From Nocardia flavorosea (GTDB lineage Bacteria > Actinomycetota > Actinomycetes > Mycobacteriales > Mycobacteriaceae), in the NCBI RefSeq assembly GCF_015477805.1, contig NZ_JADLQL010000010.1, positions 1 to 33,374 of the forward strand: a DNA stretch of 33,374 nucleotides, given 5' to 3'. A model generated the notes under the pieces. That model worked only from the letters and a program-made list of their open reading frames with translations. It was not told the origin of the DNA and did not search any database. Position numbers and translations under genes: made by a program. This document shows positions 14,501-18,302 of the stretch, in pieces. The first letter of the stretch is position 1, and each line of letters starts with the position of its first letter.

Positions 14501-17500
14501 TGCGGTCTTGTTGAAGACCGCGGCCACGTTCGACTTGTCGGTGTGGGAGTTCTGGACCGCTGCGGTGTCGGGTGGCCGGATGGTCATCGCTTCGCCGGAG
14601 GGCCATCGTGACCCCGCCTATTTGAACGAGTTGATGACTCGTGAAGCGGTCACGACGTTGACGGTGGTGCCGTCGATGCTGGATGCGCTGCTCACCAGCG
14701 GTGAGGGCTTGTCTGCTTCGTTGCGTCGGGTGTTGGCGATCGGTGAGGCGTTGCCGGCGGCGACCGCGCAGCGGATGCTGGCCGATCACCCGAGTATCGG
14801 GTTGTTCAACTTGTATGGTCCGACCGAGGCCGCTGTCTCTGTCACTACTCATCGGGTGACCGGGGCGGATCGGGTGTCGGTGCCGATCGGTGTTCCGCAG
14901 TGGAATTCGCGGGTGTATGTGCTGGATTCGCGTTTGCGGCCGGTGCCTGATGGTGTGTCGGGTGAGTTGTATCTGGCCGGTGCGCAGTTGGCGCTCGGGT
15001 ATTTCGGTCGTCCGGATTTGAGTGCTGATCGGTTTGTTGCGGATCCGTTTGCTGTGGGTGGGCGGATGTATCGCACGGGTGACCTTGTTGCTTGGAGCCG
15101 TGGTGGTGAGTTGGAGTATCGGGGTCGTACCGATTTCCAGGTGAAGGTTCGTGGTTTCCGGATCGAGTTGGGTGAGATCGAAGCCGCTCTGTTGGCGTTG
15201 CCCGAGGTTGCTCGGGCTGTGGTGGTGGCGAAGTCGGATCCGCGGACGGGTGACCGGTTGGTCGCGTATGTGGTTCCCGCCGTTGATGCGACTGCTGGTG
15301 TCAGTGCTGCTGTTGGTCCGGTCGATGAGTCCGGTGCCGGTGCGGGTCATAGGACCGTGGTGGATATCGCGCGGATCCAGGCGGAGCTGGGCCGGCGGTT
15401 GCCGTCCTACATGGTTCCGGCGGCGTTCGTGGAACTCGATGCTCTGCCGTTGACCGTGAACGGCAAACTGGATCGTAAGGCTTTGCCGGAGCCGGTTTTC
15501 GAGACGACGGAGTTCCGGGCGGCATCGACGCCGATCGAAGAGATCGTGGCGAATATCTTCGCTGAGGTGCTCGGTGCCGACCGGGTCGGCGCGGATGATG
15601 ATTTCTTCGCTCTGGGTGGTAACTCGCTGATCGCGACCCAGGTCGCGGCCCGGTTGGGTACGGCGTTGGACACCACGGTGCCGGTGCGGGCGGTGTTCGA
15701 GGCTTCCACCGTTGCCGGTTTGGCGGTCCGGATCGAGCAGCATGCCGGTTCCGGTGGCCGGGCACCGCTGGTGCCGCAGCCGCGGCCCGAACGGCTGCCG
15801 TTGTCGCTGGCGCAGCAGCGGATGTGGCTGATCAACCAGTTCGACCCGAGCTCGGCCGGCTACAACATCCCGCTGGCCATCCGGCTCACCGGGGCCCTCG
15901 ATGTCGCGGCGATGCGTGCCGCTGTCACCGATGTGCTGGAGCGGCACGAATCGCTGCGTACCTGGTACCCGGCGGATTCCGCCGGACTGCCGTACCAGGA
16001 GATCCTGCCCGCCGCGCAGGTACTGCCCGGTGGACTGGCCGTCGAATCGGCCGATGATCCGGTGGCCCGGATCGGGGCACTGATGTCGGCCGGTTTCGAT
16101 GTCACCCAGGAGGTTCCGGTGCGGGCGCTGCTGCTCGACCTCGGACCCGATGAGCATGTGCTGGCGTTCGTCGCGCACCATATCGCCGCCGACGGCGCAT
16201 CTTTGGCGCCGCTGGCCCGGGATCTGGTGACCGCCTACCTGGCCCGCGCGGCCGGGGAGGCGCCGGGCTGGGCGCCGCTGCCGGTGCAGTACGCCGATTA
16301 CGCCCTCTGGCAGCACACCGTGATCGGCGACGAAAGCGACGGTGATTCCGTCGCCGCCGAACAGCTCGCGTACTGGCGCAAACAGCTCGACGGGGTCACC
16401 GGTGACGCCGAATTGCCACTGGACCGGCCGCGGCCACAGGTGCCGTCGATGCGCGGTGGCGTCGTCGATTTCGGGGTCGATGCCGAGGTACACCGGCTGC
16501 TGGACGAGTCCGCGCGGGCGCAGGGGGTCACCTTGTTCATGGTGATGCATGCCGCGGTGGCGGTCCTGCTGTCCCGGCTGACCGGTACGAACGACATTGT
16601 CGTCGGCACCCCGGTCGCCGGCCGTGGCGAGCGGGAACTCGACGATCTCGTCGGGATGTTCGTCAACACGCTGGCGTTGCGGACGCAGCTCGATCCGGCG
16701 ATGACGTTCGCGGAACTGCTCGACAACGCGCGGGAAACCGATCTGTCGGCCTTCGCCAGTGCGGATATCCCGTTCGAGCGCGTGGTGGAAGCGGTACTGC
16801 CCGACCGGGCGAACGCGCAGAACCCACTGTTCGATGTGTTGCTGTTGTTCCAGAACACCGAGCAGGCCGTGATCGACCTGCCCGGCCTGACCGTGCAGCC
16901 GGTGGACCAGGATGCGCTGGCGGCGAAGTTCGATCTGATGATCGGCATCGATCCGCGGCGCGACGCCGCGGGCGGCTACGGGCAGTTGTGGTCGGTGTTC
17001 AACTACGCCACCGACCTGTTCGACGAATCGACGGTGCAGGCGTTCGGCCGCCGGTTCGAACGTGTCCTCGCCGCGGTGGCCGCCGACCCGCATATCCGCA
17101 TCGCCGATATCGACATCCTCGATGCGGGCGAGCGGGAACGGATGGCGGCGCCCGTGCAGCAGGCGGCGGCATCTGCCACCTCCGGCACCACGTTGCCGCA
17201 GCTGCTGCGCGCCTCGGTGGAGGACGATCCGGAAGGCCCCGCCGTGGTGTGGGGTGAGGAGGAGATCACCTATCAGGAATTGGACGCGCGGTCGTCGCGG
17301 CTCGCGCGGGCGCTGATCGCACGCGGTCAGGGACCGGGCACCGGTGTCGTGGTCCGGCTCGACCGCGGGGTCGAGGCGGCGGTCGCCACCTGGGCGGTGC
17401 TGAAGGCCGGTGCCGCGGTGGTATCCACCGCGGGCACCGACGCGGCCACCGCTGCGGGGGTTACGGTCGGAACCGGGATCGTGGCGGGTGCGGTGCCGGA

Positions 17501-17999
17501 TACAGCGGCGGTGGACTGGCTGGTGCTCGACGATCCGGCGGTCGCCGACGAGATCGCCGCGCAGTCGCCGCGCCCGGTCACCTACGCCGACCGGGTGCAG
17601 CCGTTGCGCGGTGCCGACCCGGCCTATGTGGCGGCCGGCGGTGGCCTCGTCTCCTACGACGAGCTGGCGGCCGTCGTGGCCCGGGTGCACAGCGATACCG
17701 AGCTGACCTACGAGTCCCGTACTTTCCGGTACGGTCCGGCCGACAGCCTGGCCGCCGTGGTGGAGATCACGGCAGCCGGTGCGGCCGGGGCCTCGGTGGT
17801 GCTGATCCCGGAGGTGAGCACCGAGGCGCTCGCCGACGAATGGGTCACCCACCTGTGGGCAGGCCCCGCGCGGCTGGCGGAGCTGGATCCGGAGGCTCTG
17901 GAGGATCTGCTCGCGATCGTGCTGGACCAGGACGGACAGCTGCCCGCTGGATGGTCGCAGGTCGAACATGTCCTGGACCTGTCCGAGCCTGCCGAGTGA
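1..17999 (+). CDS. Non-ribosomal peptide synthetase, multimodular (5' partial)
   Basis: This is the 3' part of a giant NRPS gene. The reading frame is open from the left edge (first full codon at nt 3) to the TGA at 17997-17999, giving 5998 residues; the true start lies upstream. Residue numbers here equal nt/3. Domain order is A(partial)-T-E, then four complete C-A-T modules, then a final C followed by a degenerate A-like segment with no T or TE. Carrier-domain serines are at residues 327 (LGGDS), 1876, 2995, 4064 and 5208 (L/MGGNS). C/E HHxxxDG motifs start at residues 520, 1012, 2070, 3191, 4260 and 5392. It acts in the cytoplasm as a thiotemplate assembly line: A domains activate amino acids with ATP, T domains carry them on phosphopantetheine, and C domains form peptide bonds. 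The next gene, on the same strand 303 bp away, continues the line. The product class is unknown. The multi-module NRPS call is essentially certain. Confidence 0.99.
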   Translation, partial: PTGTYGGSELGELIAGEGVTVGLITPSVLASLDPADLAGMEVIIAGGEAISADLMARWSTTPEGGAERRFHNAYGPTEATVATNISGVLRAGDRVTIGGPVRGMRALILDDRLNPVPEGVAGELYVGGIQLARGYHARSGLTAERFIADPYGEPGARLYRTGDVVRWRRDAAGDPAVEYVGRNDFQVKVRGFRIELGEIDAALTAHDSVDFAVTTGYKNTAGAVSLVSYVVAAAGTAVDITAVTAFAAERLPDYMVPASIMVIDEIPLTPAGKLDRKALPEPVFQARTAFRGPRNPVEQVIAEVFAEVLGVDRVGVDDSFFALGGDSIVSIQLVSRAKARGVVFTPRHVFEQRTVAGLAAIAESADADSVIDTLVELPGGGVGTMPPTPIVRFMAERPGSFGRFHQLITLDLPLGIDRETIAAVVGPVVDRHDMLRSRLHIADGDWVVETTAPGSVDVNALIDHTVFDGTVTGAELSELATAAVDSALDRLDPAAAMVVRFVWLEPDTADRHGRLVVVVHHLAIDGVSWRVLVPDFVLSAVARSAGQIPELPAPVTSMRTWAHSLERNAYSAERLAELEYWRTVAGTADPLLTERPLDPAVDTAGSVRVHAVRVSPEVTQALLTTVPALFHGGVNDGLLTALVLATAAWRAQRVPGVASDDPLLIRLEGHGREEGIVPGADLSRTIGWFTALFPVRFEPAGIDIEAAFTGGPELGAALKLVKEQLLAVPDKGVGYGLLRYMNRETAAEFPEQMPGQVNFNYLGRVGAGEIPEEMHGFGWLPAGDVTVDVGYDADMPAMALFDINAIVAGDTLTARIGFPSTLLSAEEAREFGDLWVQALEAVARHAESADAGGHTPSDFSLVALTQRDIETIEQRYPLPLADLWPLSALQAGMLFHAQLAATSVDVYTAQAVLTLTGRVDAERLRAAAQALVDRYENLRTVFVSDRAGNPVQVVLDEVPIDWTEHDRSATGSADDLVEADRLQRFDLTEPRLIRFTLIKTGPQTWQFVVSNHHILLDGWSMPLLMRDLLALYAVRADRSALPAARSYRHFLDWVGRQDHDASLAAWRAALAGVGEPTLLARPDSGGASAHEIEELSGEYTFELDSAATARIVALAAELGVTANTVLQVAWAVLLGRITSRDDVLFGATVSGRPPQLTGVETMVGLFINTIPVRVRFDQSETARELLARVQGEQADLLDHHYVGLADIHAAAGMATLFDTLLVFESYPVDADGLQAQATDIDGMAVTGLSSIDATHYPLSLIASLGTTLHIRAGYLRDTFDEPAVRRIADQLVRVLTALTVAPESPLGDIDLLDSAERDLVLRTWNDTAYPADRTATLVSMFDAQRTRTSDAPALTYADETLTYAEFATRVNLLARWLIDRGVGPESFVALGMRRSIDLVVGMYAVTVAGGAYVPLDPDHPAERTEYILATADPVCVLTSGDDLPIDTAQVRIDKLDLTGYADSPITDADRVAPLRAGNTAYVIFTSGSTGRPKGVAVSHAAIVNRLVWMQTEYGLTSSDAVLQKTPSTFDVSVWEFFWPLQIGARLVIAKPDGHRDPAYLAEIIEAERVTVTHFVPSMLTVFVAALPGEAGARPCASLRLVFASGEALPGRPAQRLRELTGTAVHNLYGPTEAAVDVTFHEVTDADTAVVPIGVPVHNTQVYVLDDRLRPVPVGVSGELYLAGNQLARGYVARPDLSADRFVANPFATGERMYRTGDVVRWNAAGELDYIGRSDFQVKLRGLRIELGEIETALTDIEEVGQAVVVLRGDARTGDQLVGYLVPAAGVPLDIEDVREDLSARLPSYMVPAAFVVLDELPLNASGKLDRRALPAPVFETREFRAPSTPIEEIVANTFAEVLGVERVGADDDFFALGGNSLSATRVAARLSTALDTDLAVRELFEAATVAALAARAESRTGARGRMPLVPQPRPVQTLPTGEVVERVPLSLAQQRMWFLNRFEPESAADNLPIAVRLSGLLDRQAMQIAIADVLARHESLRTYYPEVEGTPYQQVVPTAAVIPDLTPVDVSESDLLARVAEFVSAGFDLTAVVPFRVRLFEVDPTEHVLVVVVHHISSDGFSMGPLARDVITAYSARIEGGEPGWRPLEVQYADYALWQRQVLGSEDDPESVIASQIGYWSTELAGIPEQLDLPADRPRPAVASARGATFTFEIDEALHAELMELARTRGATFFMVVHAAFAVLLSRLSGETDIVVGTPVAGRGERALDDVIGMFVNTLALRTPIDSGAGFADLLAQVRGSDVAAFGNADLPFERLVEVLNPVRSQARHPLFQVMLSLQNNNPQVRGELPGLMIEGLESPIDTAKFDLQLELAERIGAAEEAGSNAARGVSAKFIYATDLFDEATVRGFADRFLRLLGEVLADPTAPVGDFELLAPAERTRVLAQWNATEHAVSDRLLLDGFERTAAAYPDRVAVSFEGTSLSYGEFSARVHRLARYLIAQGVGPESLVGLLASRSLDLVVGMYAVVAAGGAYVPLDPAHPAERIGYILDTAAPVCLLSTVADAEAVGVDPVDSALVGDGVDARAVGVTAVDADVTAADAGAGAALGTLAGVPVLALDGLDTSGFDAAPVTDADRIAPVRSSNTAYVIFTSGSTGRPKGVAVPHSAIANQVAWMLAQYPMDAGDVYLQKTATTFDVSLWGFFLPLAVGAHLVVATPDGHRDPAYLARVIAEQQVTVTDFVPSMLTVFAAHTEAGSLSSLEHVFVIGEALPPETVTATQAVTDAAIHNLYGPTEAAVSITYWQATGSESGSVPIGVPQWNSRVYVLDGRLNPVPEGVTGELYLAGDQLARGYVTRPDLSADRFVASPFDAGQRMYRTGDLVRWTQIDGQPVLEYLGRTDFQVKFRGQRIELGEIESAFLAQPQVSQAAVTISASQLGDQLVAYVVPAPGQPIEQTALLEAVRDLLPVYMVPAAVVVLDAFPLNTSGKLDRKALPEPTFEAREFRAPSTPIEEIVAGVFADVLGIERVGADDDFFALGGNSLIATQVAVRVGQALDTQVPVRVLFESPTVAALAAQVESQHGSGARTQLVPQPRPEQTLLSGETVAAAPLSLAQQRMWFLNRFDNRSAAYSVPMAVRLTGALDVAALGAAVGDLVGRHEVLRTVYPETASGPVQVVLPVSRAVPELQVRTVATAELQAAVAELVSTVFDVTTEVPLRVALFRVAETADEYVLAMVVHHISGDGSSVGPLTRDLMTAYAARTAGAAPAWAPLPVQYADYSMWQRELLGDEADPESLAHRQVEYWKETLAELPDQLDLPADRPRPAVQGYRGGRVEVRIDAETHRALAALGRDRNATLFMVVHSAFAVLLSRLGGVDDIAIGTPVAGRGEAALDDLIGMFVNTVVFRTRLDGDEPFTGLLARQREIDIAAFAHADVPFERLVEVLNPIRSTARHPLFQVGLSFQNLGQAALELPGLRVAGVDIDTEVSQFDLHLIVADTYDESGAPNGIGGYLTYAHDLFDHGTAQGFVDRFARLLTAIVADPETPVGDLELLTGAEHDALITGRNATARTVDTTATLASLLDATVAANSRATALVTDDGEQIGYDELDARVNRLARQLIALGVGPEDRVVLAFRRSVDLIVAMYAVAKSGGAYVPVDPDQPAERTGYILETAAPVCVLTNSEANFGTTVAPVVSLDELDLSGLDASPVTDADRRAPLLPAHTAYVIFTSGSTGRPKGVAVSHTAIANQLQYQRVEFGLDGADAVLLKTAATFDLSVWEFWSAAVCGGRLVIAAPDGHRDPAYLNELIRREWVTTLHVVPSMLDALLADDLPDSLWRVLAIGEALPAATAQRLLEEHPRVELYNLYGPTEAAVSVTTHRVTPADRVAVPIGVPQWNSRVYVLDSRLRPVPDGVAGELYLAGAQLARGYAGRADLTADRFVADPFVPGERMYRTGDLVLWHQGELVYRGRTDFQVKIRGFRIELGEIESALLALPEIAQTAVLAKSHPRTGDRLVGYLVPSGADVDIARVQTQLSAQLPSYMVPSAFVVLDALPLNINGKLDRKALPEPELEVSAFRAPSTPIEEIVAGVFAEVLGADRVGADDDFFAMGGNSLVATQVAARLGKALDTTVPVRMLFEAPTVAGLAVRVEQQAGAGGRAALVPQPRPERVLITGDTVPAAPLSLAQQRMWFLNRFDGESAAYNIPLAIRLSGALDVDALRAAVADVVARHEVLRTVYPETDSDPVQVVLPAGQATPELQLRTVPAGELTSVVAELASAGFDVTTEVPLRMALLRVADADAEFVLAMVVHHIAGDGSSLAPLTRDLMVAYAARTAGEAPGWAPLPVQYADYSIWQRELLGDETDPESLAAKQVEYWRSALAGVPDQLDLPADRPRPAVQSYAGGRVPVVIDAATHAGLQRVAQQQGATVFMAVHTALAVLLSRLSGTDDITIGTPMAGRGEQALDDLIGMFVNTLVFRTEVDLGESFADLLARQREVDIAAFAHADVPFERLVEVLNPVRSQARHPLFQVGFSFQNLAQSSLELPGLTVSGVAVDTEVSQFDLHLIVGDSYDDDGVPNGVSGELTYATDLFDRSTVQEFVDRFLRLLSEIVTDPSVPVGALDILAPAERAVLAERNSTVRELDSAQTLVSLLDASVVADPAAVALVAADGSQVTYAELGVRVNRLARLLIAEGVGPEVRVGLALRRSVDLVVAMYAVTVAGGVYVPLDPDQPAERSGYILGTAAPVCVLTNIETGFALSDTGAGAGAAAGIDAVAGSGVAVGAEAGVEVGADSEPRAEAGSGVNGVPVGGPPVLVLDELALESFDSVPVSDVERVSPLRASNTAYVIFTSGSTGRPKGVAVSHAAIVNQLRYVTSEFALDASDAVLLKTAATFDLSVWEFWTAAVSGGRMVIASPEGHRDPAYLNELMTREAVTTLTVVPSMLDALLTSGEGLSASLRRVLAIGEALPAATAQRMLADHPSIGLFNLYGPTEAAVSVTTHRVTGADRVSVPIGVPQWNSRVYVLDSRLRPVPDGVSGELYLAGAQLALGYFGRPDLSADRFVADPFAVGGRMYRTGDLVAWSRGGELEYRGRTDFQVKVRGFRIELGEIEAALLALPEVARAVVVAKSDPRTGDRLVAYVVPAVDATAGVSAAVGPVDESGAGAGHRTVVDIARIQAELGRRLPSYMVPAAFVELDALPLTVNGKLDRKALPEPVFETTEFRAASTPIEEIVANIFAEVLGADRVGADDDFFALGGNSLIATQVAARLGTALDTTVPVRAVFEASTVAGLAVRIEQHAGSGGRAPLVPQPRPERLPLSLAQQRMWLINQFDPSSAGYNIPLAIRLTGALDVAAMRAAVTDVLERHESLRTWYPADSAGLPYQEILPAAQVLPGGLAVESADDPVARIGALMSAGFDVTQEVPVRALLLDLGPDEHVLAFVAHHIAADGASLAPLARDLVTAYLARAAGEAPGWAPLPVQYADYALWQHTVIGDESDGDSVAAEQLAYWRKQLDGVTGDAELPLDRPRPQVPSMRGGVVDFGVDAEVHRLLDESARAQGVTLFMVMHAAVAVLLSRLTGTNDIVVGTPVAGRGERELDDLVGMFVNTLALRTQLDPAMTFAELLDNARETDLSAFASADIPFERVVEAVLPDRANAQNPLFDVLLLFQNTEQAVIDLPGLTVQPVDQDALAAKFDLMIGIDPRRDAAGGYGQLWSVFNYATDLFDESTVQAFGRRFERVLAAVAADPHIRIADIDILDAGERERMAAPVQQAAASATSGTTLPQLLRASVEDDPEGPAVVWGEEEITYQELDARSSRLARALIARGQGPGTGVVVRLDRGVEAAVATWAVLKAGAAVVSTAGTDAATAAGVTVGTGIVAGAVPDTAAVDWLVLDDPAVADEIAAQSPRPVTYADRVQPLRGADPAYVAAGGGLVSYDELAAVVARVHSDTELTYESRTFRYGPADSLAAVVEITAAGAAGASVVLIPEVSTEALADEWVTHLWAGPARLAELDPEALEDLLAIVLDQDGQLPAGWSQVEHVLDLSEPAE
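2610..5750 (+). other. NRPS module 2: C(DCL)-A(Ser)-T
   Basis: The C domain (about 2620-3950) opens with LWPLSALQAGMLFHAQ and has HHILLDGWS at 3036. This is the DCL form, which accepts a D-residue upstream, as expected directly after the E domain of module 1. The A domain (about 3960-5500) has IFTSGSTGRPKG (A3), FDVSVWEFF (A4), a FASGEALP loop, NLYGPTEAAVDV (A5) and ASGKLDRRALP (A10). Read against GrsA positions, the ten pocket residues are DVWHFSLVDK, the known L-serine code as in EntF. The carrier domain (about 5520-5745) has LGGNSLSATR with its serine at 5628-5630. This is the only substrate in the window I would assign with confidence. Confidence 0.93.
5755..9110 (+). other. NRPS module 3: C(LCL)-A-T
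   Basis: The C domain (about 5830-7190) starts VPLSLAQQRMWFLNRF and has HHISSDGFS at 6210, matching the LCL class. The A domain (about 7200-8860) has IFTSGSTGRPKG, FDVSLWGFF, DFVPSM, NLYGPTEAAVSI and an unusual A8 of the form RGQRIELGEIE. The pocket residues read DVWDFILVSK, which I do not recognise; Ile at position 301 and Ser at 331 are not in the textbook codes I know. An Ala/Asp/Val/Gly-rich insertion lies between A2 and A3 (about 7550-7710). The carrier (about 8880-9105) has LGGNSLIATQ with its serine at 8985-8987. The A domain closely matches that of module 8 in the next gene, with the same code and the same insertion site, so both should load the same residue. Codon use from about 7200 to 8900 is visibly richer in T-ending codons than the flanking C domains. 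Confidence 0.93.
9115..12310 (+). other. NRPS module 4: C(LCL)-A-T
   Basis: The C domain (about 9185-10550) has APLSLAQQRMWFLNRF and HHISGDGSS at 9573. The A domain (about 10560-12060) has IFTSGSTGRPKG, FDLSVWEFW, LHVVPSM, LAIGEALP, NLYGPTEAAVSV, RGFRIELGEIE and INGKLDRKALP. The pocket residues read DLWHLILVSK, differing only at position 278 (His for Thr) from modules 5 and 7. This A domain lacks the long Ala/Gly-rich insertions of modules 3, 5, 7 and 8, so it shows the unexpanded form. The carrier (about 12085-12305) has MGGNSLVATQ with its serine at 12192-12194. The substrate is not assigned. Confidence 0.93.
13881..14030 (+). repeat. Exact 150-bp duplicate, copy 1 (module 5 A domain)
   Basis: Base-for-base identical to 21663-21812 in gene 2. 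It covers the A1-A2 region of the A domain and is part of a longer, highly similar block running from about 13730 to 15800 (about 21515 to 23810 in gene 2). Confidence 0.95.
14841..15096 (+). repeat. Exact 256-bp duplicate, copy 1 (module 5 A domain)
   Basis: Identical to 22722-22977. It spans the A5-A7 region, including the shared ALGY variant. After a short mismatch (GCC/CTC at 15097-15099) near-perfect identity resumes to about 15206. Confidence 0.95.
15745..17150 (+). other. NRPS module 6, first half: terminal C domain of protein 1
   Basis: A complete condensation domain starts LPLSLAQQRMWLINQF near 15795. It has HHIAADGAS at 16176, then VGTPVAGRGERELDDLVGMF and PFERVVE, all with the expected spacing. 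The catalytic second histidine is present. It is LCL-like. No functional A or T domain follows on this protein, so the acceptor aminoacyl carrier must come from elsewhere. The A-T start of the next gene product is the obvious candidate. Confidence 0.9.
17155..17999 (+). other. Degenerate, truncated adenylation-like C-terminal domain (A*)
   Basis: About 280 residues (5720-5998) follow the last C domain. The segment begins like an A domain: LPQLLRASVEDDP, then ITYQELDARSSRLARALI and WAVLKAGAAVV. The A3 phosphate-binding loop is gone: where intact copies have AYVIFTSGSTGRPKG, this one has AYVAAGGGLVSY. The A4-like stretch is eroded (ADSLAAVVEITAAG), and the protein stops at about the position of the GEALP motif, before A5 (YGPTE). 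There is no carrier domain and no thioesterase. It cannot adenylate by the usual mechanism. The frame stays open with normal GC-rich codon use, which argues for a retained structural role rather than fresh decay. The last 40 residues carry 11 Asp/Glu and no Lys/Arg. I infer a possible docking or linker role to protein 2. Confidence 0.85.
17960..17973. repeat. 14-mer direct repeat, copy 1
   Basis: GGTCGAACATGTCC, in the last codons of gene 1, recurs at 18146-18159 in the intergenic region in the same orientation, 186 bp downstream. Confidence 0.6.
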
Positions 18000-18027
18000 C
18001 GGCTCCGGACCGACGGACCAGGGGCCG

Positions 18028-18060
18028 CGTGCGCCCGGCGTGATCGATGCCGGGCGCACG
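18028..18060 (+). terminator. GC-rich hairpin, probable terminator of gene 1
   Basis: A perfect 12-bp inverted repeat, CGTGCGCCCGGC (18028-18039) and GCCGGGCGCACG (18049-18060), is separated by a 9-nt loop. It begins 28 bp after the gene 1 stop codon. No T-tract follows, as is common for actinobacterial hairpin terminators. If it works, the two synthetase genes would not be fully co-transcribed and gene 2 would need its own promoter or readthrough. Confidence 0.7.
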
Positions 18061-18145
18061 CCCATGAGCGGGCGGCCGCCGGCACCACGGTAACGACCGG
18101 GCTACGGCGAACAATGTAATGATGGAAGACTGCGAGTGCCGCAGC

Positions 18146-18159
18146 GGTCGAACATGTCC
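18146..18159. repeat. 14-mer direct repeat, copy 2 (intergenic)
   Basis: This is the non-coding copy of GGTCGAACATGTCC. It may be a binding-site repeat or the trace of a local duplication of the gene 1 end. Confidence 0.5.
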
Positions 18160-18190
18160 GGGTCCGGGTACAGCCACTGCGCCCCCGATA

Positions 18191-18209
18191 CCACGGATAT
18201 CGTCCGTGG
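18191..18209. repeat. Short perfect inverted repeat in intergenic region
   Basis: CCACGGA (18191-18197) and TCCGTGG (18203-18209) form a 7-bp perfect inverted repeat with a 5-nt spacer, about 94 bp upstream of the gene 2 start. It could be an operator-like dyad or a leader hairpin; nothing in the sequence separates these. Confidence 0.45.
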
Positions 18210-18286
18210 ACGGCGCACGCAGCCAAGAAACGGCAGGTGAGGTAGGTTGATGGGCTCTGTTGTCGGTGACCGGAGGGACCATCTCC

Positions 18287-18292
18287 AGGAAG
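18287..18292 (+). promoter_or_regulatory. Ribosome-binding site of gene 2
   Basis: AGGAAG lies 10 nt upstream of the ATG at 18303. It supports this start; the ATG at 18295 is in another frame, and I saw no in-frame upstream start codon with a better site in the nearby sequence. Confidence 0.6.
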
Positions 18293-18302
18293 TGATGCGA
18301 GG

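Larger units (their letters stand above)
12315..15740 (+). other. NRPS module 5: C(LCL)-A-T
   Basis: The C domain (about 12390-13740) has APLSLAQQRMWFLNRF and HHIAGDGSS at 12780. The A domain (about 13750-15490) has IFTSGSTGRPKG, FDLSVWEFW, LTVVPSM, LAIGEALP, NLYGPTEAAVSV and VNGKLDRKALP. The pocket residues read DLWTLILVSK, the same as module 7. In the A6 region the usual ARGY reads ALGY. Two Ala/Gly-rich loops interrupt the domain, at about 14130-14290 (between A2 and A3) and about 15285-15360 (before A9). Codon use shifts near 13740 to many T-ending codons. Large parts are identical at DNA level to module 7. The carrier has LGGNSLIATQ with its serine at 15624-15626. The substrate is unknown. 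Confidence 0.93.
18061..18302 (+). promoter_or_regulatory. Leader region of gene 2 (promoter not pinpointed)
   Basis: This non-coding stretch between the terminator-like hairpin and gene 2 has its most AT-rich patch at about 18108-18127, where a TAATGA could serve as a -10 element, although no convincing -35 is visible. A TAGGTT at 18243-18248 is another weak -10 candidate. A 14-mer, GGTCGAACATGTCC, lies at 18146-18159 and also occurs in the coding end of gene 1. No recognisable operator, riboswitch or small gene is apparent to me. Confidence 0.35.

Noticed and set aside
17155..17999. Thioesterase or reductase release domain at the end of gene 1
   Set aside because: No GxSxG motif in the right context, no NAD(P)-binding motif, and the segment aligns instead with the N-terminal part of A domains.
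15745..17999. Frameshift or sequencing error that breaks a normal C-A-T module at the gene 1 end
   Set aside because: The alignment to A domains stays in one frame until the stop, motif loss is spread over the segment rather than beginning at one point, and the following DNA (18000-18302) does not encode A5-A10 or a carrier in any frame I can see.
13620..18065. 1481-codon open frame on the minus strand
   Set aside because: It lies wholly antisense to the NRPS modules, is rich in Arg/His/Gln/Gly, has no recognisable domain, and is the expected by-product of GC-rich third positions in the sense gene. The same applies to the long minus-strand frames at 18702-20699, 21264-23783, 23844-26243 and 28956-30059.
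18146..18159. LexA/SOS-box half site TCGAAC
   Set aside because: The second half (GTTCGA) is absent at the required spacing.
18235..18256. Possible iron-box (IdeR/DmdR) like sequence AGGTGAGGTAGGTTGATG
   Set aside because: Only about 7 of 19 positions agree with the consensus and there is no dyad symmetry; it gives no basis for calling a siderophore cluster.
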